Assembly: GCA_025765615.1 (NCBI GenBank)
Contig: JAIVFJ010000160.1
Coordinates: forward strand, 1-64,000
Source of the DNA: Zopfochytrium polystomum
Taxonomy: Eukaryota > Chytridiomycota > Chytridiomycetes > Chytridiales > Chytridiaceae
DNA length: 64,000 nucleotides
Direction: 5' to 3'
Position 1 is the stretch's first letter. The number at the start of each line of letters is the position of its first letter. The notes beneath the pieces were generated by a model. The model was not told the DNA's origin. It saw only the letters and a list, made by a program, of their open reading frames with translations, and did not search any database. Positions 31,177-42,000 of this stretch are shown here, one piece after another. The translations under genes were made by a program, and so were the position numbers.

Positions 31177-33039
31177 ATGCATCTTTTTCGCCTTCCCGAA
31201 GAAGTGATCTGTGCCATCTTCAGCTTGCTGACCTTCTTGGATCTTACTCGACTCTCTTGCTGCTGCTCCCTTGCCCGATCGTTCGTCGGACCTCGTTTTG
31301 TAAAGCCATTTCTTATCGATCCCATCCTCCGCATTGCCCTCTTGTCAGCTACAAAGGACTGCGGGCCAAAGAGGAAGTTCTATGAAAGCCGGAGCCCTTT
31401 CTTCTTTTCCACGATGGTCGCTGTTCGGAGCTACATAGATCTATCCTACGTGTTTGATCTTCATGGATCAGAGGAAGATCATGCAATTTTACAATCAATT
31501 CCCCTTCTATTTCCCGTTGATCTCATCGTCCGATCCCCCGCCTGCCATTTGGACAATCTTTCGGCCCAAGCCATAAACTCTTCCTTCGAGGTCGGGCTGT
31601 CCCTTCGCCTGAGGCCATTTGAGATGCGTTTGAAATTCTGGAAGGGCTTGATTGATAAAGTTCATCGTTGTGACAGTGCTCTCATCAACTTACTGACCAG
31701 CAGCTTTGAAAGCGATCAAGCTTTGGAAGCGCTTCAATACTTGGAAACCTATGTCCTAACCCACCTTGAAACCCTTGTTGAACGTTGCAAAACGATACCA
31801 ATTCCTTTCGAAAATGAATCTGGAGAACCATCTTTGCAATTACCACGACTGCTTGTTACAGCCGTTTTGGCACTTATTCCCGCACTCTCTGCAGACAGTG
31901 TCTGTCAAGCATGGGACCTCCTTTATGTACTTGAATTCACTGTCAAGACACAATGTCCAGAACCGACTTGTGTTTTTCGGTCTATTTGCACCAGTCCTGA
32001 TTGGATTCCATTTTGGAAACAAATCGTGGTTCGAGAAATGGATCCCAACAATTGCGCTAAACGGCCTATATGGTTTGTTTGTTTCTTGGATTCAGACAAG
32101 GTGATGGAACTCGCAGTTGACACTATGCTACAAACCATATCTGAAATTGAAATTGACAAGTCTGATGTCCCTGCCTATAAAGCATTCATTGATAGACAAC
32201 TCAGATTATTGCATTCACTTTGTCTAGTTGTGATTGGCGAACAAGCACCAAAGGTTATTGCTATTCTTGCCGATATTGTTAGGACAGAGTCATTTGAAAA
32301 ATCTGGCTATATGTTTAATTATTTGAGATTTTTGGACCTTCGTCTGTCTCATCTGTCTTATCATTATGTTGGACCCAACAGTGGAGCATTTGAATCAAAT
32401 GTTGATGAGCTGGTTGGCTGCTATTCCCTCGTCCAACCCCCCTATTCGACTGCACTCGACTATCTTCCAATTTGTGGAAGCGAAGATTCTCATGTTTCCA
32501 TTTACGAACTTTGTCGCAATGTGTCAGAGCAGCGCTATCATTCTACTTTTCTGCTTGCCATTGAGCTCGAACATTTGGATTCGCTTTGCAATTTATCCAA
32601 AAGTAAGTCTGAACTTCGTTTACACCACGTTGAAAAATGTATTCCAATAGTATTGTCAAAACTAAACTAAGTAAAAGATGTTGGAAGACTTATTGCCTGC
32701 TTGGCCCTGGAAATGTCTGACGGAATGCTTCTTCAGCTTTTAAATGCCATTCTTCAGTTCCTTCCAAATTATTCTGTGGAAAATTCTGTGGACATCTACC
32801 TTCATGATAGCTGCTTTCCAGTACTGTCAAACATCTTAGCACAGCGTGGATTTGTGGAGCTCGTACAGCCTTTGATAAAATTTTTATTCAGAAAAATTGA
32901 TTCTTGGGCTCATTCAGAGGTTGTGGAAATCTCAGTGATACGAAATCTAAGTTTTATAACTCTGTCCGATATGGTCGTGGTGTGGAACAGATTTCAGATG
33001 CCGTCATACTTGGATGAATTTTCCCACAGTATTTTCTGA
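31177..33039 (+). pseudogene. F-box protein gene 2, nonsense-interrupted
   Basis: Tandem paralogue of the gene at 29146: MHLFRLPEEVICAIFSLLTF, then the same YIDLS, ACHLDNLSAQA and PFEMRLKFWK blocks. It lacks the acidic insert. A TAA at 32668-32670 replaces the Lys codon of copy 1; the frame then continues to 33039 (LALEMSDGMLLQLLNAI). Stops in the two copies are at different places, so they arose independently. The last ~40 residues diverge from copy 1. The gap to copy 1 (31099-31176) contains no other gene. Confidence 0.7.
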
Positions 33040-33619
33040 ACAGATGGCTATCCTTATCAACGAAAAATCTGCATCAATTAAAGATATGGAACGTTTGCAT
33101 CTTGAACGAGATTCAGGACTTTCTCTCTGGCGTGGATTCCGAGTGATGAAAGCTGTCCGCTTGCTTCGCAAACGAGTCGTTGGTTTCCAATCAGCATCTC
33201 CAAGGATTACACATTCTCAAATGCATCTCCTTTCTGCTTACTCGAACCGTCACGATATAAATCGTAGGAATAAGCCCTCATCGGAACTGGATTATGTTGC
33301 TCAAATGTTGGATCCTGGCTCTGGACTTGTGATTACAAACAATGTCGCCAGCTGCTTGAAGGAAGTATGGGTGGAGGCAGTCTTCTGTGAGGATTCGAAG
33401 TTTTTTGAATTGAGGGCTTCCAAGGAATCCTCTATGATTTGCTCACGTGGTCCTGATTTCAGACGTGTGCTGTCGACTGATATTATTTCCATTTGGAAGT
33501 CAGTGTTGGAGAGAGATGAAACATGGTTTGGGCAGGTCGCTTTTGGCGAGAGAGTAAAAATGTTGTATGAGAAGTATGGACTTGTTTGGGTGACAAGTAA
33601 AAGTTACTACTACTCATAA
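33014..33619 (+). CDS. Hypothetical protein, about 200 aa
   Basis: Frame from 33014 with basic N-terminal half (RGFRVMKAVRLLRKRVVGF) and mixed C-terminal half (SCLKEVWVEAVFCEDSKFFE) ending WVTSKSYYYS. It overlaps the end of F-box gene 2 by 26 nt in another frame, and may instead be a shifted or spliced continuation of it (AG acceptor-like CCCACAG at about 33023). No family recognised. It is convergent with the minus-strand gene at 33673 with a perfect hairpin between them. Confidence 0.45.
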   Translation: MNFPTVFSEQMAILINEKSASIKDMERLHLERDSGLSLWRGFRVMKAVRLLRKRVVGFQSASPRITHSQMHLLSAYSNRHDINRRNKPSSELDYVAQMLDPGSGLVITNNVASCLKEVWVEAVFCEDSKFFELRASKESSMICSRGPDFRRVLSTDIISIWKSVLERDETWFGQVAFGERVKMLYEKYGLVWVTSKSYYYS

Positions 33620-33636
33620 ACTACATTTTCAATAAC

Positions 33637-33656
33637 ATAATGTTGTAAAACATTAT
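33637..33656. terminator. Hairpin between convergent genes
   Basis: ATAATGTT (33637-33644), loop GTAA, AACATTAT (33649-33656): a perfect 8-bp stem 18 nt after one stop and 17 nt before the other. Confidence 0.6.
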
Positions 33657-33672
33657 TGAACATCTTTATATT

Positions 33673-34299
33673 TCACTTGTCTAACAAAAAAATCCGTGGA
33701 CTTGAAAATGGATCTGCCCATTCCAGACATCCCTCAATATCACTTGAGCAATGTTTTTCGAGAACTTTTCTAACTTCAGCGTTCAGAAAATCATCAAGAC
33801 GTTGTTCAACCTGTTCTCGTAACTCTGCAAGAGATTCGTACTCTGGTCGTTTAGCAAATATTTCGTCCAACTTTGAATGATTGAACAAGTTGTATGTTTG
33901 ACATGGAGTTGCTATAACCCGTCCAAATATTTTGCCGATTACGAAACATTTCCCTCCTAGGTCCATTGGATAAACTGGTTGAACGAATAGACGAGCTGCT
34001 TTAAAATGATCCACTTCGTGCTTAAATCCGTTCTTGGCAATCAATTCCAAAAATGTTGTAACTTCATCGTGGCCTGTTTGAACTGAGTATTCAAGTGGAG
34101 GCATCAAACGCCCTTGTTCAATTCCTTCGTGATAACGCTCTATTTTTTCTTTTTCAAGCCATTCAATTCTACTTTTAAATACGGTTCTTTCAGATTCAGA
34201 AACATATTGCCATGTAGCGAAACCTCCAATCCATCCCAAAATAATTTGTATATATGCTTTGTTGCTCATCCTTTTTAACACATTTGAAGCAAAATTCAT
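33673..34299 (-). CDS. Hypothetical protein with N-terminal hydrophobic segment, 208 aa
   Basis: Starts MNFASNVLKRMSNKAYIQII; a hydrophobic stretch (about residues 17-31, IQIILGWIGGFATWQ) could be a membrane anchor. It is followed by a charged helical region and a globular C-terminal part (GGKCFVIGKIFGRVIATPCQ, later LREQVEQRLDDFLNAEVRK). No family recognised. AT-rich leader with Met start at 34299; ends at 33673 facing the hairpin. Confidence 0.6.
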   Translation of the reverse strand: MNFASNVLKRMSNKAYIQIILGWIGGFATWQYVSESERTVFKSRIEWLEKEKIERYHEGIEQGRLMPPLEYSVQTGHDEVTTFLELIAKNGFKHEVDHFKAARLFVQPVYPMDLGGKCFVIGKIFGRVIATPCQTYNLFNHSKLDEIFAKRPEYESLAELREQVEQRLDDFLNAEVRKVLEKHCSSDIEGCLEWADPFSSPRIFLLDK

Positions 34300-34432
34300 T
34301 TCTCTTAATTACTGCGCACATATATAGTTTCTTTATTTAACTGTTAATTCTGTAAATTTTTCAATCCATAGTCACTGAAATTCTTTTAGTTTCGTATCGT
34401 TACGTGACATTGTTCTGAAATCTGTCATAAAA

Positions 34433-34473
34433 AAAAGCTCCTAACACTGCTGGCTACAGTGCTAAGAGCTTTT
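34433..34473. terminator. Conserved 3' hairpin, copy 3
   Basis: AAAAGCTC (34433-34440) pairs with GAGCTTTT (34466-34473); inner CACTG/CAGTG stem. Lies 33 nt past the stop of the minus-strand gene at 34506. Compared with copies 1 and 2, GCCC/GGGC becomes GCTC/GAGC, a compensatory change. Confidence 0.65.
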
Positions 34474-34505
34474 CTTTCCACTTTTTTCTCACCACATCAT
34501 TTTTC

Positions 34506-35181
34506 TCACCACATCATCTTTCTTATCACGATATTCTCATATTCCTCTCCTCTCTCACTTCCACACCATATTCCAAAAATCCCCCTTCCCCTTATCGAAT
34601 TCCTCACTCTCCACTTCATCTCCACTCTTTCTTCCACCTTTTTGTGCCTTTCCACTCTCCCTTGTCCTAATTTCATTCCCGTCTCTTTCTCATACTTTAT
34701 TATCTCGTCAATATCATCTCTCACAACTACATATCCAGTAAACTTCATCACTATCTCCTCTGGCAGCATCTTTCCACACATCCTTGCTTTCTTCAAGGAC
34801 CGCACAAAATTCACTTTTTTCTCCGCCAAGAATTCCATTTCTTATTTTTTTTCCTAATGTCTTTGTGTTTTCTTTCCACACATACTCCACGTATTTCTTA
34901 TCTTTTTCTCTTATTTCTTGGATAAATCTCTCATCTGTTGTTACAACAATGTCATCAATGTATTTCATTATTGCACATTCATTCCAATTATTCCAGCACT
35001 TTATTGACATTTCGTGTAACGTTACAACATTCATTTCAACTAATATTTCTTCCTGACCAATATGATCTTTACATTCCAACATTCCGCATTTTTTTCCTTT
35101 TCTTTTCCCGTTTTTCAAAATGTGTTTACACACTCCTTTCATTGATTCTTTCTCTTTAAGTGCTCTTCCTCCCAAATTCAA
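34506..35181 (-). pseudogene. Cys/His N-terminus plus F-box-like protein, frameshifted
   Basis: Frame 1 (35181-34714) starts MNLGGRALKEKESMKGVCKH; the CKH-x(10)-KKCG-x(5)-CKDH pattern looks like a small metal site frequent in giant-virus proteins. Near 34835 the sense passes to frame 2 (to 34506), which holds MLPEEIVMKFTGYVVVRDDI and EKETGMKLGQGRVERHKK. That second part matches the gene at 47735-48057 (LPTEII, EKMTGYKFRRSKVE), defining a family. The frame change coincides with GGAAT/TCTTGG sequence, not a long run. Hairpin copy 3 follows. Confidence 0.55.
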
Positions 35182-35260
35182 TTTTTCTTCTTTCCACTCT
35201 TCGAGAAATGGTTGTATGCGTTATTTAAAATTGAATTGTCTTTTTTAACAGAAAAACAAA

Positions 35261-35542
35261 ATGCGCATTCTCACAAGTTTTGCATCAGCTCAAATTGGAT
35301 CTGTTTCAGGATCAATTATCATTCTCTTGTTCGCATTAGTAAGTGATAAATTTTCGAATAAACGAAACAAAGAGCTTCAAGTGGAACTAAAGAAAATGGA
35401 CAATGATCTGAATTTAAAGCTAAAGAAAATGGACGATGATTTTCACTTGAGACTTTCGAAAATGGAAGAAGAAAAACACATGAGACTTTCATGTAATATC
35501 TCTCCCGCCCGCAACGCTGAAACCATTAAAACGACTCAATGA
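35261..35542 (+). CDS. Small membrane protein with coiled coil, 93 aa
   Basis: Begins MRILTSFASAQIGSVSGSII; a hydrophobic helix (about residues 12-29, SVSGSIIILLFALVS) is followed by repeats of LKKMD(N/D)DLNLK type that form a coiled coil. Single-pass membrane topology with a charged helical tail is likely. It overlaps the end of the LRR gene (minus) by about 54 nt tail to tail. An AT-rich leader (TTATTTAAAATTGAATTG) precedes the ATG. No family recognised. Confidence 0.6.
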   Translation: MRILTSFASAQIGSVSGSIIILLFALVSDKFSNKRNKELQVELKKMDNDLNLKLKKMDDDFHLRLSKMEEEKHMRLSCNISPARNAETIKTTQ

Positions 35543-37105
35543 TGCGTACATGCTGCGATTTTCCATTTCAATAAATTCAAGATATTCTAATTTTGGATAT
35601 GATTTCAACTTTTGTAATCGATTACCTATACAATTCAAACTGGTTAATTCAGGATATTCTGGAAGGTTTTCTATTAAATTATTATTACAAAAGAGTTTTA
35701 TTAATTTAGGGAACACAGGTAATTCACATAGCTGATTATTACCACAATCGAGTTTCTCCAAAAGTGGATACGTAGATAATGATACTAAATTATTAGTATT
35801 GCAATCTAAATAACACAAATTTGGAAATTCTGGTAAAGAATTAAGTTTGTTATAAGAACATATTAAATGCTTTAATTGAGGAAAAGCAGGCAAACATGTC
35901 AATTGATTATTTGAACAATCAAGATAAGTAAGATTATTAAACATTGGTAAAGAAGTAATTTGACATTTCATACATTTCAAAGATTCCAGATTATGATATT
36001 CTTTAATTTCTGAAATATTATTATTAACACAATTCAAATTTTTAAGATTCTTTAATGAAGGTAATGAAGTGATTTTCGTTTCAGAACATTCTAAAGTTTC
36101 CAAATTATGATATTCTTTCAATTCTTGAATAGAAGATTTATAGCACGACAGAGTTTTGAGATTTTCATAAAAGGGAATATTATTTATATCAGTAAGTGAA
36201 CAATCCAACTTTTCTAGTTTAGGATACTCTTTTAATTCAGTGATACTATTATTAATAATTATTAATTCTATTAAGTCAGGATAATCTGGTAATTCACTCA
36301 GCAAATTACTACCACAATCAAGCATTCGTAGTTTTGGGTATTTTGGAATTGATGTTAATTTATTTTGGGTACGTTTTAATTCGAGCAAGTTAGGAAGATC
36401 TTCGGGTAAGTGTGTTTGATTAGTCCGACGACATTCCAAACATTTCAACATATGTAAATTTTGTAAAATGATTTCTTCATCATTGTTACCACAACTTAAT
36501 TGATATAAATTAGGATAATCACGTATTGTTTTTATATTATAACCCATACAAGAAAGTAAAAACAAATTCGGTAGACGAGGTAGTTCTTTAATTTTATTGT
36601 TATCGCAATTTAACACTTTCAATACAGGACTGTCATGTAAAAATTCAATCTCATTATTGTCACAAGTTATTACATTAGCACTTGGGAGTTTTGGTAATCT
36701 TTTTAAAGTAGTGCGTCGACAGTGGAAGAATGTTACATTTGGAAGAATAGGAATGCTATTTATATCTATAAATGATCTCCAAATTGATTCAAGTCTGATG
36801 TTTTTCAAATAATAAGTTCTCATGTACAATTTGAATACTTTCTCAGGATCTGTTTCAACATCGTCATGTTTATTGTAAACATATATGAAATTATTCTTTT
36901 CTGTGTAATTTACTTCAAATACTGAGATTATATATTTTAATATTTTACTTCTATTTCTTTTTAATATCTTCCAAGCTTTTTTTGAAATATGTGATACATT
37001 AGATAAACTATTAATGTCATAATTGTCAATACAAAAATGCATTATTCGTTCCATTATTTCTTCAGTATCCATTTGTAGTATACTGTCCATAAATTTTTTA
37101 TTCAT
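35489..37105 (-). CDS. Leucine-rich repeat protein with F-box-like start
   Basis: About 538 residues. The N-terminus (MDTEEIMERIMHFCIDNYDI ... LSNVSHISKKAWKIL) resembles an F-box. From about residue 115 on come some 18 repeats of 20-23 residues on the plan P-x-L-x(2)-L-x-C-x(2)-N-x-[IL]-x-x-[LI]-[PK], a Cys-containing LRR type common in giant viruses. The repeats probably form a binding solenoid. Start chosen at MNKKFMDS (37105) because an upstream ATG (37144) lies in the tail of an older LRR copy. No frameshift seen, unlike many neighbours. Confidence 0.75.
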   Translation of the reverse strand: MNKKFMDSILQMDTEEIMERIMHFCIDNYDINSLSNVSHISKKAWKILKRNRSKILKYIISVFEVNYTEKNNFIYVYNKHDDVETDPEKVFKLYMRTYYLKNIRLESIWRSFIDINSIPILPNVTFFHCRRTTLKRLPKLPSANVITCDNNEIEFLHDSPVLKVLNCDNNKIKELPRLPNLFLLSCMGYNIKTIRDYPNLYQLSCGNNDEEIILQNLHMLKCLECRRTNQTHLPEDLPNLLELKRTQNKLTSIPKYPKLRMLDCGSNLLSELPDYPDLIELIIINNSITELKEYPKLEKLDCSLTDINNIPFYENLKTLSCYKSSIQELKEYHNLETLECSETKITSLPSLKNLKNLNCVNNNISEIKEYHNLESLKCMKCQITSLPMFNNLTYLDCSNNQLTCLPAFPQLKHLICSYNKLNSLPEFPNLCYLDCNTNNLVSLSTYPLLEKLDCGNNQLCELPVFPKLIKLFCNNNLIENLPEYPELTSLNCIGNRLQKLKSYPKLEYLEFIEMENRSMYASLSRFNGFSVAGGRDIT

Positions 37106-37129
37106 TTTTTGTATAAGTTTAATGTAAAC

Positions 37130-37199
37130 TAACTTTGAAACCATTTTAATGACGAGTAAATGCTACGATCCATTTCAATAATTCTAATTGGAAAAGGCT
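37130..37199 (-). pseudogene. Relic of the tail of another LRR gene
   Basis: Minus-strand codons read RIIEMDRSIYSSLKWFQS and a stop, matching the end of the LRR gene (FIEMENRSMYASLSRF). It is cut by chromovirus D; the sequence on the other side of D is not LRR, so the relic was already short. Confidence 0.5.
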
Positions 37200-37507
37200 T
37201 GTCAGGAACAGGGCAGGACAGGACAAGGCAGACAAGGAACTGAGAGGAGTGATGATTGTATTGGAAACAATAATTCACTTGAGGGATGGGACAGGTCCCC
37301 CATCCCCCTTTTATACCTTTTGAGAGTCTTCCTTGTCAAGACTCAAAGAAAGTTCCAGAAAGAGCAATTAGTAATACAATGATACCAATGATACCAATGA
37401 CAACAAGACAAGTCAGGAAAGCAAAGAAGGTTCCAGAAGGTTCCACAAGGTTCCATGAAGGAATGTTCTAGAAGGTTCCAGAGGTTTCCAGAGGGTGATT
37501 CATAACA
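37200..37507 (-). repeat. Chromovirus D 3' LTR
   Basis: 308 bp, begins TGTCAGGAACAGGGCAGG on the plus strand. Contains heat-shock-element pentamers at 37425-37454 and 37460-37479 and a TATA box (reverse). Confidence 0.92.
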
Positions 37508-37753
37508 TCATCTCCCCCTTTTAGGCCTCTTCTGCAACTTGGTGGGGTACCTGGTCTTGAACTTGAGCAGAAGGTCTTGGCAGTGAGTGAGGTTTGACTC
37601 AGGTTCCCAGGTGTTGTCAGCATCTGAGTAACCTTTCCACTTAACAAGGAACTTGAGTGTCCTTCCAAACCACTTGGCATCCAAGATTTGTTCAACCTCA
37701 AATTCCTCTTCACCTTCTACCTCAACTGGAGGAGGAGGAGGAACAACTCTGCC
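37508..37753 (-). pseudogene. Chromovirus D chromodomain tail
   Basis: Continuation of the integrase frame on the far side of copia C: VEQILDAKWFGRTLKFLVKW then GYSDADNTWEPE, the classical chromodomain, and a basic end (QKRPKRGR). The stop codon abuts the 3' LTR. Chromodomains steer integration to marked chromatin. Confidence 0.85.
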
Positions 37754-37950
37754 TGTTGCATTTCATTGAAAGACAATAACGTGTGGGAAAGCAAAAAGGT
37801 TCAGAAGCCTATACGGCTTATCTCTTTGGATAAAGATACGACGCGTCCTGAGCCTGCTAATAAGCTTGTGTTGCAAGTACCCACCAATGTATCCTGTATG
37901 TAACATGGTGGAAGGAATAATTAAAAAAAAAAAAAAAACTTATTTCAACA
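37754..37950 (+). repeat. Copia C 5' LTR
   Basis: 197 bp, TGTTGCATTTC to TTATTTCAACA; includes GGAATAATT followed by a 16-A run. Confidence 0.93.
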
Positions 37951-39036
37951 CAAAGAGAACCATAGGCAAATTTCAAACTCCGCCTGCGACCGCGCGGTCA
38001 TCCACCCGACGCCGTCCTCCCGCCCTGACGCCGTCCCCGTCCCACCCGCAACCGCGCGCCGCCCGCAACCGCGTGGTCATCCACCGCAGTGAACTATCAC
38101 CGACTCTTTCACCACCGCCGCAACGAGATCTCTCAATTTTGAACTCCGATCTCCGCTTCACGCGAACAGATCTTCGCTCGACGCAAACAGATCTACATCC
38201 CCGAGCAAGAGATCTACATCCCCGAGCGCGTTTTTCAATCCCTACGTGACGGATCCATTAATATCCAACTAAGATCCATCTGTTTCCATCGATTTCCAAC
38301 CGCTTACCACGATTTCCGAATTTTTCTGAAGACCAGATCTCTGAATTTTTTTTTTGGAACTCGACGAGAATCATCGAAACATCAGGATTGACCTGCTGAA
38401 TTTTTGAAAGTCGAGATCTCTGTCGCATTGCCGATTTGCATTTTGAATTCGTCGAACGAACTTGCTGAATTTTGAATTCGCGAACGTCGATTTGAATTTT
38501 TGGAACGTCGACCCACTGATTTGAAGACGTTGAGACTCTTGGACACGTTGAACGTCGATTGTCGAGATCCGGAATTTTAAATCGCGAGTTCGACTTGCTG
38601 AATTTGAAACGTCGAACGTCGACTTGCTGAATTTTGACTGTCGACGCTTACATTTTTTTTTGGAACGTCGAAATTGGATTGGATCTCTGACCGTTTGATT
38701 TTTATTCCAACTATTCATATCCTATCATTACCAATATTGCTATCTATCATCGCCAGTCATCAAGTCTGAATTTTTCTGAGGACCTTTGAGCCTCGGAGAT
38801 TTTCATCATTGTCAACCCTGAATTTTTCTGGCGAACTTTTGAGTCACTGATTTATTGCTCTTTGGACCTTGTGAGCCATTGAGAATTTTTGCACACTCTT
38901 TGGACTTGTGAGCCATTGAGAACTAGTACTGCTGAAATTCCTGCAAACTACGTGAGTTGTACGGACAGCAAAGAAAAACTCCGACTCCGTTTCAGAATTT
39001 ATCTCCAAAGCGGATTTAATTTCTGAGATCTGCAAA

Positions 39037-42000
39037 ATGTCTAACAAAGGCAAAGGACGCATGACTTCTTCACGTTTCGCGCACTGGACGAGTGCTGAAT
39101 GGAAACGTCATGAAGATAAAGTCATTCGACCTAAGTTAATCGAAGAAGGCTACCTTGACTTCCTTGATAATGAAAGACTGTCTATCCGCGCTAAAGAGGA
39201 ACCCAATTATGAGATCCTCGCTCCTCTCCCTGTACCGCTCGCACCTCGCGATCCTGGAATGGGGAGAAACCAACAACTTGAGCGCGAAAGACTTGAAATT
39301 GAATACCAAAAAGAATACTGCAATGCCATGGCCCGTCGAAACAAAATCGAACGTGAGCACATAGTGGATCGTAGCAACATGTGGAAAGCCATCTCTATTC
39401 TCAACAAATGCTGTAAGCTTGAGGATGTTGAAGAGTTGGATAACACCAATGGCATCGACACGTTCTATGATCGCATTTGCTGGCTACGCAATAAATATGC
39501 TACGAACAATGCCGTCGGATTTACCGGTGACGATTGGTTCAAGAGATATATCTCACTTGAAAAACCAAACGACTCGCCCTCTGAGGTCACCAAATGGTAT
39601 TCTGCTATCAACCGTCTGCATAACGATTTCGACACAGTGTTTGGATGTACCAATACTGTGCACCACCAGTTCAAGTTGCGTTTACCGCCACGTGACAGGC
39701 AATTTATGCCCGTTCAAACTGAATTTGGACCTGAACTGCCTATTCCTCCTGAAGAAAATGGCGAAGACGACGAAGCATTGTATTTGCAGGAGATGACATT
39801 GAATGCCTATACTCCTTGCCGGTCGAAAATGAAAGACCTAAAAATGATGCTTTTCCGTGCCCGCTTGAATGAAACTCTACCAAGCGATGCAAACTTTGCT
39901 TCGCTTCGCCTCGAACTACAGAAAGGCATTCGATGCAGTTTTAAAACAGTTGATGAAATCATGGACTCATTAAGTCGTGCAAATGTCAACTATCAAAAGA
40001 GCCAAAGCACCAATACGTCCTCAGACATGGCTAATGCTGCTCAAATTTCTGCTGGCAAGTCCAAGCCAGTAAAGACAAGTTATCGCATCAACCGTACACT
40101 GCCGAATAACCCTTGCATGCGTCATGGCAGGGAAGCAGCTTACCACCCTGCTGATCAGTGTCGCGACATACTTAAAGAGGGGAAAGTGGACCGACAGACC
40201 CAAAGGAGCGGCGCGAAACGTTCCTGGCCTGACTCGTCCAAATGCCAGTATTGCAACATCCATGGACATGCTGCAAAAGACTGCCCTCAGATTAAACGCT
40301 TGAAAGCTTCTGCGGAGCAAGCTCGGATCGCAGACACAGACATGGCCAATCACGCCAGAGTGTCGCCTCACTCCAGTCTGGATCAATTTCTGCGCGGCTC
40401 AACTGATAAAGCTGATTTCGCTAGAGTTGTAACCGACCTTGCTATGACTGCCCGTCCCAATACGGCGATCCTGGATTCAGGAGCAACCAGGGTCATGTCG
40501 CCACTCAAAAGTCGTTTTGTCAATTTAAGACCAACTCGCGCTGCAATTTCCATAGCTAACGGTGTAGTGGTGCCAGCTACACTGGAAGGGGATTTTGTTC
40601 TGAGTGTTGAAAACATCACTCTGATCTTGCGCAATTCTTTATATGTTCCTGAGTTCAGAGAGACTTTAATCTCTCCAATGGACTTAATGCGCCAGGGAAA
40701 TCTTCGCCTACTCTGGGACCCGACGCATGTTTTCGCTTTGATGAACGGACCACCAGAGCGTACATTTATTATCGCACAATTCTCCGCCGGTACTCCGGTG
40801 ATGCAGCTGACTCATGCGGATACTGCATTCGCGTCAACTGACGGTATGTCTGAAAAACCATTGGCCATGGAAGACTTACCACAACCAACTCACAGGGTGA
40901 ACCTTCAACCTTTACGCTCGGGCACACAAGAAGAAATTCTCCATAAGCGTTTTGGTCACTTGCACGGAGGTTTGATCCGTAAAACCCTTGAGGAAGTTGG
41001 TATTATCAATAAAAGTAGCAAGCATATGTACCCACAAATAGGAACTGGGCGTTTTCCTTGTTTGACTTGTGATGTCGGGAAAATTCACGCTCGCCCCATT
41101 CACACAACTCGATCCCCTGCCAATCGCCTATTAGAGCGAGTTCACACAGACCCTGCGCCTCTGCCTGTGCGTGGCAAGCGTAACGAACTTTATTGGCTAT
41201 GCATAGTAGACGAGTTTTCTCGTTGGATTGAGATAAAAATACTTGCATCAAAAGCAGAAGCCAAAACTCAATTCCGCCTTGCGCTTGAGGCATTTGAGAA
41301 CAAACATTCTCTTCACACAAAAGCTGTGCGATTCGATCAAGGCGAAATCGAAAAGAGCTCTGAATTTCAGAATTGGGCATCATCCAAACACCCGCCCATT
41401 GAAATTGAGCCAAGCCCTGCTCATGTGAAAGAATTCGATGGTCTCGCTGAACGAACCATCGGCATACTCAAAGAGATGGCTGTCTGCATGCTACTTGAAG
41501 CAAGATTACCCCCAATACTTTTATCGTATGCGATTCGCTACGCCGCATACATAAAGAACCGTACTGTCCACGGTGCAACCGGGAAAACACCATTTTCTGT
41601 GTGGAATGGAGTTTCATCCCCAGTCGACCACCTTAAAATATTTGGGTGTCTCGTCGTAACATTACTTCCAAAAGCCAAAAGAAAATCCACCACTTCACCG
41701 AAGGGATCAATGGGTATATTTCTTGGTTTCAATGGTAACACCCTTGTGACGGTGTATGATTTTACATCCCGTCGTGTCTCAGATCACTATCATGTTGCAT
41801 TTCATGAAGCCATCTTCCCCGGTTATCAACCAAAAATGTTACCGCATGGAACTTTGGATAAGACATCTCGCTTGGGCCCTGCCATCGTCACGCGCGACGA
41901 TATAACCAACTTTTGGGAAAGTGCTGAAGACAGCATGGAAACCGACTCTCATCATGGTTCGGATAATGACAGTGAAAGTCCACCTGATGAAGTTGAACAA

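Noticed and set aside
30931..32670. TAG/TAA read as glutamine (alternative genetic code) to explain stops in the F-box genes
   Set aside because: The second stop aligns with lysine, not glutamine, and the 1688-codon copia frame uses CAA/CAG for Gln and ends at an ordinary TAA.
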